From an uncultured Oscillochloris sp. (lineage in GTDB: Bacteria > Chloroflexota > Chloroflexia > Chloroflexales > Chloroflexaceae): 11,490 nt of DNA. Position 1 is the first letter of the stretch, and each line of letters begins with the position of its first letter. The stretch lies in assembly GCA_903877945.1 (NCBI GenBank), contig CAIRFY010000661.1:1-11490 (forward strand), in the 5' to 3' direction. The position numbers and the translations under genes are program-made. A model generated the notes under the pieces. The model was not told the DNA's origin, made no database searches, and saw nothing but the letters and a program-made list of their open reading frames with translations. Below are positions 1 to 6,441 of the stretch, piece by piece.

Positions 1-238
1 CATATCTTTACCCACATCTTTTTTATCGCAGTACAATGCGGTTTATCGGCCCCCCCGGCATGCGACTGACGTCGCGGCGCAGAGCCTCTAGCTGGCCGCC
101 CGCCGACGCGGGCGGTTCCGGCGTCGGCGAAGGCCGACGCCCAGCCGTAGGCTCCGCAGGCGCGACTTCAGTCGCCCGCTCTGCGCCCTCTCGATGGGTG
201 CATCCCTCGATAGTCGCAGAGATGTGGGTAAAGATATG
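1..238. repeat. Structured element with 18-bp terminal inverted repeats (MITE- or REP-like)
   Basis: Bases 1-18 (CATATCTTTACCCACATC) are the exact reverse complement of 221-238. Inside lie several more inverted repeats. A 9-bp arm at 77-85 pairs with 178-186. Local hairpins are 62-66/71-75, 96-103/108-115 (8 bp, 4-nt loop), 121-128/133-140 (8 bp, 4-nt loop) and 162-166/171-175 (5 bp, 4-nt loop). The two 5-bp hairpins share the arms GCGAC/GTCGC. No convincing gene lies here: the open frames are short, lack ribosome sites and are biased by G+C content. The size, terminal repeats and lack of coding suggest a non-autonomous mobile element or an interspersed intergenic repeat, which is inference. 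The left end coincides with the window edge, so a target-site duplication cannot be tested and the repeat could extend further left. Confidence 0.6.
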
Positions 239-247
239 TCCCGTTCA

Positions 248-272
248 GGGAGAAGGGGCTGGGGGGTGAGGG
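248..272 (+). other. G-quadruplex-capable G-rich tract
   Basis: Four G-runs (248-250, 255-258, 261-266, 270-272) are separated by loops of 4, 2 and 3 bases, which fits the classical G3+N1-7 quadruplex pattern. It lies just beyond the 3' end of the HPt gene, with the G-rich strand being the template strand for that gene. The opposite strand (a CCCTCACCCC-type motif) resembles a G/C-rich intergenic motif that I associate from memory with Chloroflexi genomes. No U-tract terminator is visible for the HPt gene, so this tract might affect its 3' end. That role is inference. Confidence 0.4.
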
Positions 273-311
273 CTGATCAGCGGCGGATTCGTTATGGGAA
301 GGGTATTGGTC

Positions 312-686
312 TTAGCCAGAAGAAGACTCAAGGAAGGCGCGCAGGGCGACCTTGGCTCGGCGATACTCGGCACTGACAGATGTGAACAGGGCGACCCCCT
401 CGTGTGGTAGACACTCCTCAAGGATGGCGCAGCGGTCGGCCATCGCGTAGACGCCCAAGCTCATGCAGCTCCCGCGTAGCCGGTGGGCAATCGATTCTAC
501 CCGTGCGTAGTTCGACTCGCGAACTGCCGCATCCAGTTCTGCGATGAGTGGCGGCGTCTCTTCAAGGAATAGCCCCACGATCTTCCCCGTGATCTCTGGG
601 GCATTTGCGCCAATTAGTTCCACAAACTCCTCGAGCACCGATAGGTCGAGTGCCGGGGTGTCAGGGTCAAACATCCGCTGTGTCAT
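312..686 (-). CDS. Stand-alone HPt (histidine phosphotransfer) domain protein
   Basis: This is a 124-residue, mostly helical protein that fits a single HPt four-helix bundle. The HPt signature AHRLRGSC...LG lies at residues 67-78, and His68 is the expected phospho-accepting histidine, followed by the usual basic and Gly-Ser positions. Such proteins relay phosphate between receiver domains of hybrid kinases and response regulators in the cytoplasm. No kinase or receiver domain is encoded nearby, so the partners are unknown. The start at 686 is supported by an excellent ribosome site, AAGGAGG on the minus strand (plus positions 696-702), 9 bases upstream. A second ATG at codon 5 is less well placed. 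The gene is divergent from the thymidylate synthase gene. No hairpin terminator is seen downstream. Confidence 0.85.
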   Translation of the reverse strand: MTQRMFDPDTPALDLSVLEEFVELIGANAPEITGKIVGLFLEETPPLIAELDAAVRESNYARVESIAHRLRGSCMSLGVYAMADRCAILEECLPHEGVALFTSVSAEYRRAKVALRAFLESSSG

Positions 687-779
687 ATAATGGTTCCTCC
701 TTGTTATGATTTATAATACTCCCTTATTCCATATTTTGCATGATTGTTCGTCCTTAGTTGTGGAGAAGGCAGTTATCTC
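687..779. promoter_or_regulatory. Divergent A+T-rich intergenic region (probable promoters both ways)
   Basis: This short gap between the divergent HPt and thymidylate synthase genes is much richer in A+T than its surroundings. On the plus strand it holds a TATAAT match at 712-717. On the minus strand it holds TATTAT (plus positions 713-718) and TATAAA (710-715). None has a convincing -35 box at 16-18 bp, so individual promoters are not assigned. Divergent promoters are expected here from the gene layout. Confidence 0.35.
762..769 (+). promoter_or_regulatory. Ribosome-binding site deciding the thymidylate synthase start
   Basis: GGAGAAGG lies 10 bases (from its last base) before the ATG at 780. 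The longer open frame could begin at a TTG at 744, but no purine-rich site precedes it and the extra 12 residues do not look like part of the MtrA-like domain. I therefore favour 780. Confidence 0.5.
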
Positions 780-2261
780 ATGATCTGGCCGCCCTACTTC
801 GCCCAGAGCCTCGCCCTGGGCAACGCCGAGTCGGGGGTGGGCGTCTGTCTCCTGTGGACGCCGCAGGATCGGGTGCTGCCCGCCCTCGACCCGGCGGACT
901 ACGCGGTGGTGGGCAATCTCTACTCGCGTGATGGGGTGAGTTTCCTATTGCGCACAATCCTGGCCCGGCCAACCATCCGCACGATCCTGCTCTGTGGCAA
1001 GGATGCGACCGGCAGCGGCGCGACTCTGGTGTCCCTGCTGCGCGACGGGCTGGATGCCGAGGGCCGGGTGGTGGGCGACGGCACCCGTCTGCACCCCGAG
1101 ATCCCGCGTGAGGCGGTGGATCTGCTGCGCCGCAGCGTAACCCTGCATGACGCCCGCGATACCGTGCGCCCGGAGGCGATTGCCTCCCTGCTCCACACTC
1201 TGCGCCGTCCGGCTGCGCCCTTCGCCGCCGCGCCGCTGATCTTCCCCTACAGCGAACCCACCTCCGCCGCCATGCCCGCCGCCGACTGCGGCCTGCTGCT
1301 GCGGGCAGATAGCGTGCGCAGCGCCTACCTGACGCTGATCTGGCACGTGCTGAGCTTCGGTGTGCGCGGGGCTACCCAGCACAGCTCCGACCAGCGTGAG
1401 ATTCTGGATGTGCTGACGGTGGTGAGCGAGGAGTCGGCTGACCCGGCGACCTGCTCGCACGCCGAATGGATGCCCTTCACCCGCGAGAGTCTGGGTGCGC
1501 GCCTGCCCGACGGCGGGTTCAGCGGTTATCTTGGGCAGTTCCTGACCGGCGCACAGCCCGCCGAGGTGAGTTATACCTACGGTGCACGGCTGCGCAACTT
1601 CAGCGGGATGATCGACCAGGTGGCTGCAATCATCGCCGACCTACGGGCCAGCGGCGAGAGCCGTCGGGCTGTGGCCGCCCTCTGGAACCCGGCCCTCGAC
1701 ATCGGTAGCCCCAGCCCGCCCTGCCTGAATCTGGTGCAGGCTCGCCTGCGCGCCACCCCCGGCGACGTGGCCCCCCGGCTGCACCTCACTGCCTACTTTC
1801 GTTCGCACGACATCTTCCGGGCCTGGGCCGCCAACGCCTACGGGCTGCGCGCCCTCCAAGGGCTGATCGCCGAGGGGCTAGGCGGCGCACCCCTGGGCGA
1901 TCTGGCTATTCTCTCGCACTCGGCCCACATCTACGCCCACGACTGGGAGCGCGCTGGGGAACTGCTGGCCCACCACTACCGCGCCGCCGACCCACGCCTC
2001 GCCCGCGATGCCCGTGGCTCCTTTGTGATCAGCCTGGAGCCGCCCACGATCCTGGTGCGCCACTACAGCCCCGGCGGCGAACACATCCAGTCCTTTCGCG
2101 GTGGCAGCGCCCGCGAGCTGAGCCTCCAGATCAGCGCCTACGTGGGCGAGATCAGCCACGCGATCTACCTCGGCCAAGAACTCCAGAAGGCCGAATTGGC
2201 CCTGGCCCTCGGCCGACCCGAGGCGTACCGGCAGGATCGTCCGCTTGCCTTTGAGGTTTGA
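780..2261 (+). CDS. Thymidylate synthase-family protein with N-terminal MtrA-like (DUF4346-type) domain
   Basis: This protein has 493 residues from the ATG at 780. Residues ~1-150 resemble subunit A of tetrahydromethanopterin S-methyltransferase: W-P-P start, GNAESGVGVC, VVGN, TIRTILLCGKD at 66-75, and a G-D-G...HPEIPREAV segment. The spot where I recall MtrA carrying its cobalt-ligating His (a G-H-x-x-G-Q-type motif) reads G-S-G here, so corrinoid binding is doubtful. Residues ~200-480 are a thymidylate synthase domain. Pro-Pro-Cys315 matches the nucleophile loop. R341-S-H-D344 and N352 match E. coli R166, D169 and N177 with identical spacing. H383-x-Y385 matches H207/Y209. Leu316 replaces the His that usually follows the catalytic Cys. 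The likely reaction is reductive methylation of dUMP to dTMP with methylene-tetrahydrofolate in the cytosol. The dCTP deaminase gene next door supports this. The family is far larger than ordinary ThyA (~260 residues), so I give no symbol. Confidence 0.8.
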   Translation: MIWPPYFAQSLALGNAESGVGVCLLWTPQDRVLPALDPADYAVVGNLYSRDGVSFLLRTILARPTIRTILLCGKDATGSGATLVSLLRDGLDAEGRVVGDGTRLHPEIPREAVDLLRRSVTLHDARDTVRPEAIASLLHTLRRPAAPFAAAPLIFPYSEPTSAAMPAADCGLLLRADSVRSAYLTLIWHVLSFGVRGATQHSSDQREILDVLTVVSEESADPATCSHAEWMPFTRESLGARLPDGGFSGYLGQFLTGAQPAEVSYTYGARLRNFSGMIDQVAAIIADLRASGESRRAVAALWNPALDIGSPSPPCLNLVQARLRATPGDVAPRLHLTAYFRSHDIFRAWAANAYGLRALQGLIAEGLGGAPLGDLAILSHSAHIYAHDWERAGELLAHHYRAADPRLARDARGSFVISLEPPTILVRHYSPGGEHIQSFRGGSARELSLQISAYVGEISHAIYLGQELQKAELALALGRPEAYRQDRPLAFEV

Positions 2262-2268
2262 CAAACCT
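2254..2268. promoter_or_regulatory. Small inverted repeat over the dcd -35 box (possible operator)
   Basis: AGGTTT (2254-2259) and AAACCT (2263-2268) form a perfect 6-bp inverted repeat with a 3-base centre. It covers the thymidylate synthase stop codon and most of the dcd -35 hexamer. It could be a repressor site or simply chance. No T-run follows, so it is a poor terminator. Confidence 0.3.
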
Positions 2269-2286
2269 GATTTCGTGTAGTATATT
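2258..2286 (+). promoter_or_regulatory. Sigma70-type promoter of dcd
   Basis: A perfect -35 TTGACA (2258-2263) is followed after exactly 17 bases by TATATT (2281-2286), a 5/6 match to the -10 consensus. Transcription would begin near 2293, giving a leader of about 25 bases before dcd. The -35 hexamer contains the TGA stop codon of the upstream gene (2259-2261). This separates dcd and the methyltransferase from the thymidylate synthase transcript, although read-through remains possible because no terminator intervenes. Confidence 0.75.
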
Positions 2287-2318
2287 TGTACGCATAGCAC
2301 ACTGTAAAGGAGTAAGGT

Positions 2319-2888
2319 ATGGGTCTCAAGGCCGACCGCTGGATTCGCAAAATGGCGCTGGAGCAGGGCATGATCGAGCCGTTTGTGGATACACAGGTAC
2401 GCGAGGGCGTGATCTCATACGGGCTAACATCTTACGGCTACGACTTAAGGGTAGCCGACGAATTCAAAGTCTTTACAAATGTATGGAACGTGATTGTTGA
2501 TCCAAAGCACCTCGACCCACGATCCTTTGTGGATATGAAGGTTGATCATATTGATATTCCACCAAACTCCTTTGCCCTCGCCCGATCCGTCGAACGATTT
2601 CGTATACCACGTAATGTTTCATGCCTGATTATTGGCAAATCGACCTATGCGCGCTGCGGAGTCATTTTGAATCTGACTCCCTTGGAGCCAGAGTGGGCCG
2701 GCTACGTTACTATCGAGATCAGCAACACCACGCCGCTACCGGCGCGGATCTACGCGAACGAGGGGATCGGCCAGGTTCTCTTCTTTGAGGGCGACGAGTC
2801 CTGCGAGACGTCGTACGCCGACAAGAAGGGCAAGTACCAGGGCCAGGTGGGGATCGTTCTGCCGAGGATTGATAAGGAACAGTCCTAG
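2319..2888 (+). CDS. dcd: dCTP deaminase
   Basis: This 189-residue protein is the normal length for Dcd (about 190). It deaminates dCTP to dUTP in the cytosol, feeding dUMP and hence dTTP synthesis. Visible family motifs are GLTSYGYDLRV (35-45), the substrate loop GKSTYARCG (106-114, with Ser108 and Arg112 matching E. coli S111 and R115), and TIEISN (131-136), where Glu133 matches the catalytic glutamate. The start has a strong ribosome site, AAGGAG (2307-2312), 6 bases before the ATG. Whether the enzyme also hydrolyses dUTP, as bifunctional archaeal-type members do, cannot be told by eye. The first two thirds of the gene are noticeably richer in A+T than the thymidylate synthase gene and than its own 3' third, which may reflect mosaic ancestry. 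The methyltransferase gene starts on the base after its stop codon. Confidence 0.93.
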   Translation: MGLKADRWIRKMALEQGMIEPFVDTQVREGVISYGLTSYGYDLRVADEFKVFTNVWNVIVDPKHLDPRSFVDMKVDHIDIPPNSFALARSVERFRIPRNVSCLIIGKSTYARCGVILNLTPLEPEWAGYVTIEISNTTPLPARIYANEGIGQVLFFEGDESCETSYADKKGKYQGQVGIVLPRIDKEQS

Positions 2889-4889
2889 ATGTTGCATATT
2901 GGCATGGCTCAACATATGCTTTTTGATGTTGACGTGCCTATGTCTGAGTGCCAGGACTGGCATGAGCAGATGCTCTCCGCCCTCGGCGTAGAACCCGGCC
3001 CAGCCTGGCCCGACCGTTTCGGCCAGGCGTTACGCACGTGGCTGACCGCGCACGGACATCAACCTATTCAGACTCTCAGCTTGTTCAGTGGCGGGGGTGG
3101 GCTTGATATTGCGTTCCACGATGTAGGGTTTGAGGTTCGGGAGATGGTGGAGATTGAGCAGCAGTTCGCCACAACCCTGGGCGCAAACGCACAGCAGGGC
3201 AAGATGCTCGAAGGAGCGGTTGCGCGCTGCATTGATATTCGCGAATATCAGCCGCCAACAGACCTCGCGATTGACTTTATCATTGGCGGGCCGCCCTGTC
3301 AGACATTTTCGGCGGCTGGTCGGCGTGCGGCGGGGGTTAAGGGTACCAGCGATCCGCGAGGGACGTTGTTCGAGGAATATGTGCGCGTACTCCGCACACT
3401 TCGCCCGGTCGGTTTTCTGTTTGAGAACGTCTATGGCATGACCGGGGCCGAGGGCGGCGATCCTTGGCGGGAGATTCAGGAAGCGTTTCGCGCCGCAGGC
3501 TATAGCATCCACTTCCGCGTGCTGGATGCCGCCGACTACGGAGTGCCGCAGCATCGCGAGCGCCTATTCATCGTTGGTCTGCGTGCCGATGTCGCTGTGC
3601 GGCTGAAGTACCACTTTCCTCGCCCAACGCATGGGCCTGATGCGATCTCGCCACGGCCTTTCTACACGGCGAGTGAGGCCGTCCAGGGAGCCGATCCAAC
3701 CGATGATACCACGCTGCTTATGCGTGGTCGCTGGGGACACCTTATCCCTGGGATTCCTCCTGGTCTGAACTATTCCTACTATACAAAAGAAATGGGACAC
3801 CCGACGCCGGTGTTCGCGTGGCGATCAAAGTTTTCAGACTTCATGTATAAAGCCGACCCTGCGGTGCCGGTTCGTACCGTGAAGGCGCAAGGCGGAGCGT
3901 ATACCGGCCCGTTTTCGTGGGAGAATCGTCACTTTAGCACGGCGGAGGTCAAGCGACTGCAAACCTTCCCCGACGACTACGAGATTGTGGGGAAGCGGCA
4001 GACCCGCATCCATCAACTCGGCAACTCGGTGCCGCCACAGATTGGTCGGATCTTAGCACTGAGTATTCTCCATCAGGTGTTTGGGGCCACGCTCCCATTT
4101 TCCATGCACTACCTCGCTGAGCATCAGCAACTCGGTTTTCGTACACGAAAACGGGCCTTAACTGCACAGTACGCGGCGAAGGCTCAGGCGTCCATTGCTA
4201 TTCTCACAGATACGATGCAGCCTCAGGAACGGAACGTCTTACCGAGTGATGAGGTGCGTTATCTCACGGACACTTTTGCCCTCGTTGATGACGAAGATCG
4301 CGGCGGTTTTCCCGCGTGCCTGTCGTACACAGGCGACCACCATGCACTCGTCGTTTACGCTGAGCCTCTCATACGTGACGAAGAGCGAGATAGCACCTTC
4401 ACCTACACTATTCAGGTCGAGTCGATGCGTAACGCAGACTGGAACATCCCGCTCACGTCGATCACCCTCCACGGCATCGGACGGGCGGAGTTACTGTTTA
4501 CCAGCTTGTGGAAAGCCTTGGAAGCGTTGATTAACCAGCAGTATGGGGTAGACGACCTTGTCCAACTCTCGGGCTATTACCAGTGTGATACAAAGGTTCG
4601 CGCCCGTATGGAGATAACCGGCGATGAGCCGATCCCTCCGCAGTGGCATGCGCTCTGCAAGATCGTCAGCGGTATCGGAGTGGCAACCCAGATACCCGCA
4701 CGCTCATTCGCGGAACTGTGGGATGTGTCGGAGTTCGATGTTATGCCTATTCTGCACACCCTACGAAAAATGGGCTATGAGGTACGCAACAACAACACGA
4801 ACCCGCAGATCATCGCTGGTGACTACCTGATTCCCTATGCGTTCCCAACCCTGACGCCACGGAGCATCCAGCTCAGAAAGAAACTTTGA
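2889..4889 (+). CDS. DNA (cytosine-5-)-methyltransferase with long C-terminal extension
   Basis: The protein has 666 residues. The C5-methyltransferase motifs appear in order: motif I LSLFSGGGG (63-71, AdoMet binding), motif IV GGPPCQ with catalytic Cys137, motif VI ENV (179-181), motif VIII QHRERLF (221-227), RLQTFP (356-361) and motif X QLGNSVPP (376-383). The region between VIII and IX (~235-350) should be the target-recognition domain; the target is unreadable by eye. About 270 further residues (395-666) follow, far beyond a typical ~330-420-residue enzyme. They lack any motif I recognise, although a helical Leu-rich stretch near 625-640 ends in a basic tail. AAGGA (2874-2878) supports the ATG at 2889, zero bases after dcd; codon 6 is an alternative start. 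No restriction endonuclease or Vsr gene is visible, so it may be an orphan methyltransferase. Codon use is less G+C-rich than in flanking genes, compatible with transfer. Confidence 0.92.
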   Translation: MLHIGMAQHMLFDVDVPMSECQDWHEQMLSALGVEPGPAWPDRFGQALRTWLTAHGHQPIQTLSLFSGGGGLDIAFHDVGFEVREMVEIEQQFATTLGANAQQGKMLEGAVARCIDIREYQPPTDLAIDFIIGGPPCQTFSAAGRRAAGVKGTSDPRGTLFEEYVRVLRTLRPVGFLFENVYGMTGAEGGDPWREIQEAFRAAGYSIHFRVLDAADYGVPQHRERLFIVGLRADVAVRLKYHFPRPTHGPDAISPRPFYTASEAVQGADPTDDTTLLMRGRWGHLIPGIPPGLNYSYYTKEMGHPTPVFAWRSKFSDFMYKADPAVPVRTVKAQGGAYTGPFSWENRHFSTAEVKRLQTFPDDYEIVGKRQTRIHQLGNSVPPQIGRILALSILHQVFGATLPFSMHYLAEHQQLGFRTRKRALTAQYAAKAQASIAILTDTMQPQERNVLPSDEVRYLTDTFALVDDEDRGGFPACLSYTGDHHALVVYAEPLIRDEERDSTFTYTIQVESMRNADWNIPLTSITLHGIGRAELLFTSLWKALEALINQQYGVDDLVQLSGYYQCDTKVRARMEITGDEPIPPQWHALCKIVSGIGVATQIPARSFAELWDVSEFDVMPILHTLRKMGYEVRNNNTNPQIIAGDYLIPYAFPTLTPRSIQLRKKL

Positions 4890-4917
4890 TTGAGCCGACT
4901 AAAACCCAGAATCCTCC

Positions 4918-4947
4918 TTCACAACCGAGATAGGACTGCTATATAAT
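4918..4947 (+). promoter_or_regulatory. Sigma70-type promoter of the PucC operon
   Basis: TTCACA (4918-4923; 5/6 match to TTGACA) is followed after 18 bases by a perfect TATAAT (4942-4947). Transcription would begin near 4954, upstream of the ribosome site at 4967-4972. The ATG at 4946-4948 overlaps the -10 box and so cannot be the start for transcripts from this promoter. Confidence 0.75.
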
Positions 4948-4966
4948 GTGCGCGCAGCACAACCCC

Positions 4967-4972
4967 AAGGAG
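4967..4972 (+). promoter_or_regulatory. Ribosome-binding site fixing the PucC start at 4982
   Basis: AAGGAG lies 9 bases before the ATG at 4982. No such site precedes the in-frame ATG at 4946, which overlaps the -10 promoter box. The 12 residues between the two ATGs are not part of the PucC family core. Confidence 0.75.
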
Positions 4973-4981
4973 CATAGCGCT

Positions 4982-6403
4982 ATGGCAGCAAGCAAACTAC
5001 TGGCTGGGCAGATGCAGGTCGCCCGCACGTGGCTTGGCAAACATCCGACCCTCTGGCGCTGGCTAAAAGTGCTGCGCCTGGGGCTGTTTCAGTTCGGCAT
5101 GGGCCTCTCGCTGGCCCCGATCACCGGCACGCTGAACCGCGTGCTGATCGACGAGTTGCGCATCCCGGCGGTGGCGGTGGGATTCCTCCTGGCCATCCAC
5201 TACTTTGTCTCACCCGCACGCGCCCTGATCGGATTCCAGTCCGACGTGGATCGGGCCAGGGGTAGGTGGCGCACGCCCTACCTGGTGATCGGCGCGATGA
5301 TGACCTACGGCGGCCTGGCCACTGCGCCGTTCACCCTGATCCTGCTCAGCGGCCAGGGTACTATCGGATTCTGGCCGTCGATCTTCTTCTGTAGTCTGAT
5401 CTTCCTGGGCTACGGCATCGGGGTGAACATCGTCGAGACGATCTACCTGGCTATGGTCAGCGACCTGACGCCACCCAAGGAGCGCGGGCAGGTGCTGGGG
5501 GTACTCTGGATTATGCTGGTGATGGGGACGATTGTTAGTTCGGTGGTGATCGGCCAGTTGCTGCTGCACTATAGCCCCTACCGGCTCATCCAGGTGATGC
5601 AGGGTTCGGCGGTGATCTTCATTGGCCTGACCTTTCTGGCCCTGTATGGGCAGGAACGCCTGAAACCGAACGGCGAGCTTGTGGACGTGACCGAGCCGGT
5701 GCGCGTGCGCGAGAGCCTGGGCCAGTCGCTGCGGATGCTCGCGGCGCAGGTGCCCCTGCGCAACCTGTTTATCGTCCTCTTCCTGGCCACCCTCGGGTTC
5801 GCTACCCACGATGTGCTGCTGGAACCCTACGGCGGTCAGGTGCTCAACATGTCAATCACGCAGACCTCGCAGCTCACGGCGCTGTGGGGAGTGGGCATGC
5901 TCATCGCCATTGCCCTGGCGGGCTGGGCGCTCTGGATGGGACGCTCGTCGGTACTCCTGATCACTGTGGGCTGCCTACTGGGGGCCGCCGGGTTCCTCAC
6001 TGTGGCTATGTCCAGCGGCGAAACGCTGGTGAACCTGTTCCGCATTGGTGTCGTGCTGATCGGCATGGGCCGTGGGATGTTCATCGTGGGCGCCCTAGCC
6101 CTGGTCATGTCCCTCGTAGACAAGCTCCACGCCGGGCTGTTTATGGGCCTGTGGGGGATCACCCAGGCTCTAGCCCAGGGCTTCGGCACCATCGGCGGCG
6201 GTGTGACCCGCGATGTCGTGCAGCATCTCACCGGCCAAGTCGCGCTCGGCTATACCCTGGTCTACTTTACCTCGCTGGCCCTGCTCATTGTGTCCGCCCT
6301 GCTCCTGCTCGTGCTACGCATTGGCCGCCAGATCCGCAGCGGTGCCGTCCATTCGCCCTGGGCTGGTCTGGAACAGATCAATGCCGATCAGATTATTTTC
6401 TAA
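4982..6403 (+). CDS. PucC/BCH2-family transporter, probable (bacterio)chlorophyll delivery protein
   Basis: This is a 473-residue integral membrane protein of the major facilitator type, with about 12 hydrophobic segments. The BCH2/PucC signature is clear near the N-terminus: RLGLFQFGMGLSLAPITGTLNR (residues 32-53), then SPARALIGFQSD (77-88), and DLTPPKERGQ (161-170) at the position of the usual MFS cytoplasmic loop. In purple bacteria and cyanobacteria, relatives (PucC, LhaA) are needed for light-harvesting complex assembly or pigment handling. By analogy this one probably serves antenna or reaction-centre assembly in the cytoplasmic membrane; the exact substrate is inference. It has its own promoter and is followed within 40 bases by a V4R-domain gene, suggesting an operon. 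Pigment genes of the bch type are not visible elsewhere in the window. Start chosen at 4982 from the ribosome and promoter sites. Confidence 0.88.
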   Translation: MAASKLLAGQMQVARTWLGKHPTLWRWLKVLRLGLFQFGMGLSLAPITGTLNRVLIDELRIPAVAVGFLLAIHYFVSPARALIGFQSDVDRARGRWRTPYLVIGAMMTYGGLATAPFTLILLSGQGTIGFWPSIFFCSLIFLGYGIGVNIVETIYLAMVSDLTPPKERGQVLGVLWIMLVMGTIVSSVVIGQLLLHYSPYRLIQVMQGSAVIFIGLTFLALYGQERLKPNGELVDVTEPVRVRESLGQSLRMLAAQVPLRNLFIVLFLATLGFATHDVLLEPYGGQVLNMSITQTSQLTALWGVGMLIAIALAGWALWMGRSSVLLITVGCLLGAAGFLTVAMSSGETLVNLFRIGVVLIGMGRGMFIVGALALVMSLVDKLHAGLFMGLWGITQALAQGFGTIGGGVTRDVVQHLTGQVALGYTLVYFTSLALLIVSALLLLVLRIGRQIRSGAVHSPWAGLEQINADQIIF

Positions 6404-6441
6404 ATCGCGCCCATCCTGTCAGCAGAGGAGCACTCGTACGC

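Noticed and set aside
36..376. Two short overlapping plus-strand open frames over the terminal-repeat element and the HPt 3' region
   Set aside because: Arg/Gly-rich low-complexity translations with no ribosome site, running over hairpin arms; they are products of high G+C.
744..779. TTG start for the thymidylate synthase-family protein
   Set aside because: No ribosome site precedes it, and the extra 12 residues do not resemble the MtrA-like domain, which begins at about the ATG at 780.
2319..4889. Restriction-modification or nucleotide-depletion defence system
   Set aside because: No endonuclease, Vsr, kinase or sensor gene is present, and the Dcd has the size and motifs of the housekeeping enzyme.
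4946..4981. N-terminal extension of the PucC-like protein from the ATG at 4946
   Set aside because: This ATG overlaps a perfect TATAAT box and has no ribosome site; the ATG at 4982 has AAGGAG 9 bases upstream.
5884..6441. Long plus-strand frame that would extend the V4R protein upstream by about 186 residues through the PucC gene
   Set aside because: The upstream part is PucC coding sequence read in another frame (rich in Arg, His, Pro). The V4R domain starts at the ATG at 6442 with a ribosome site.
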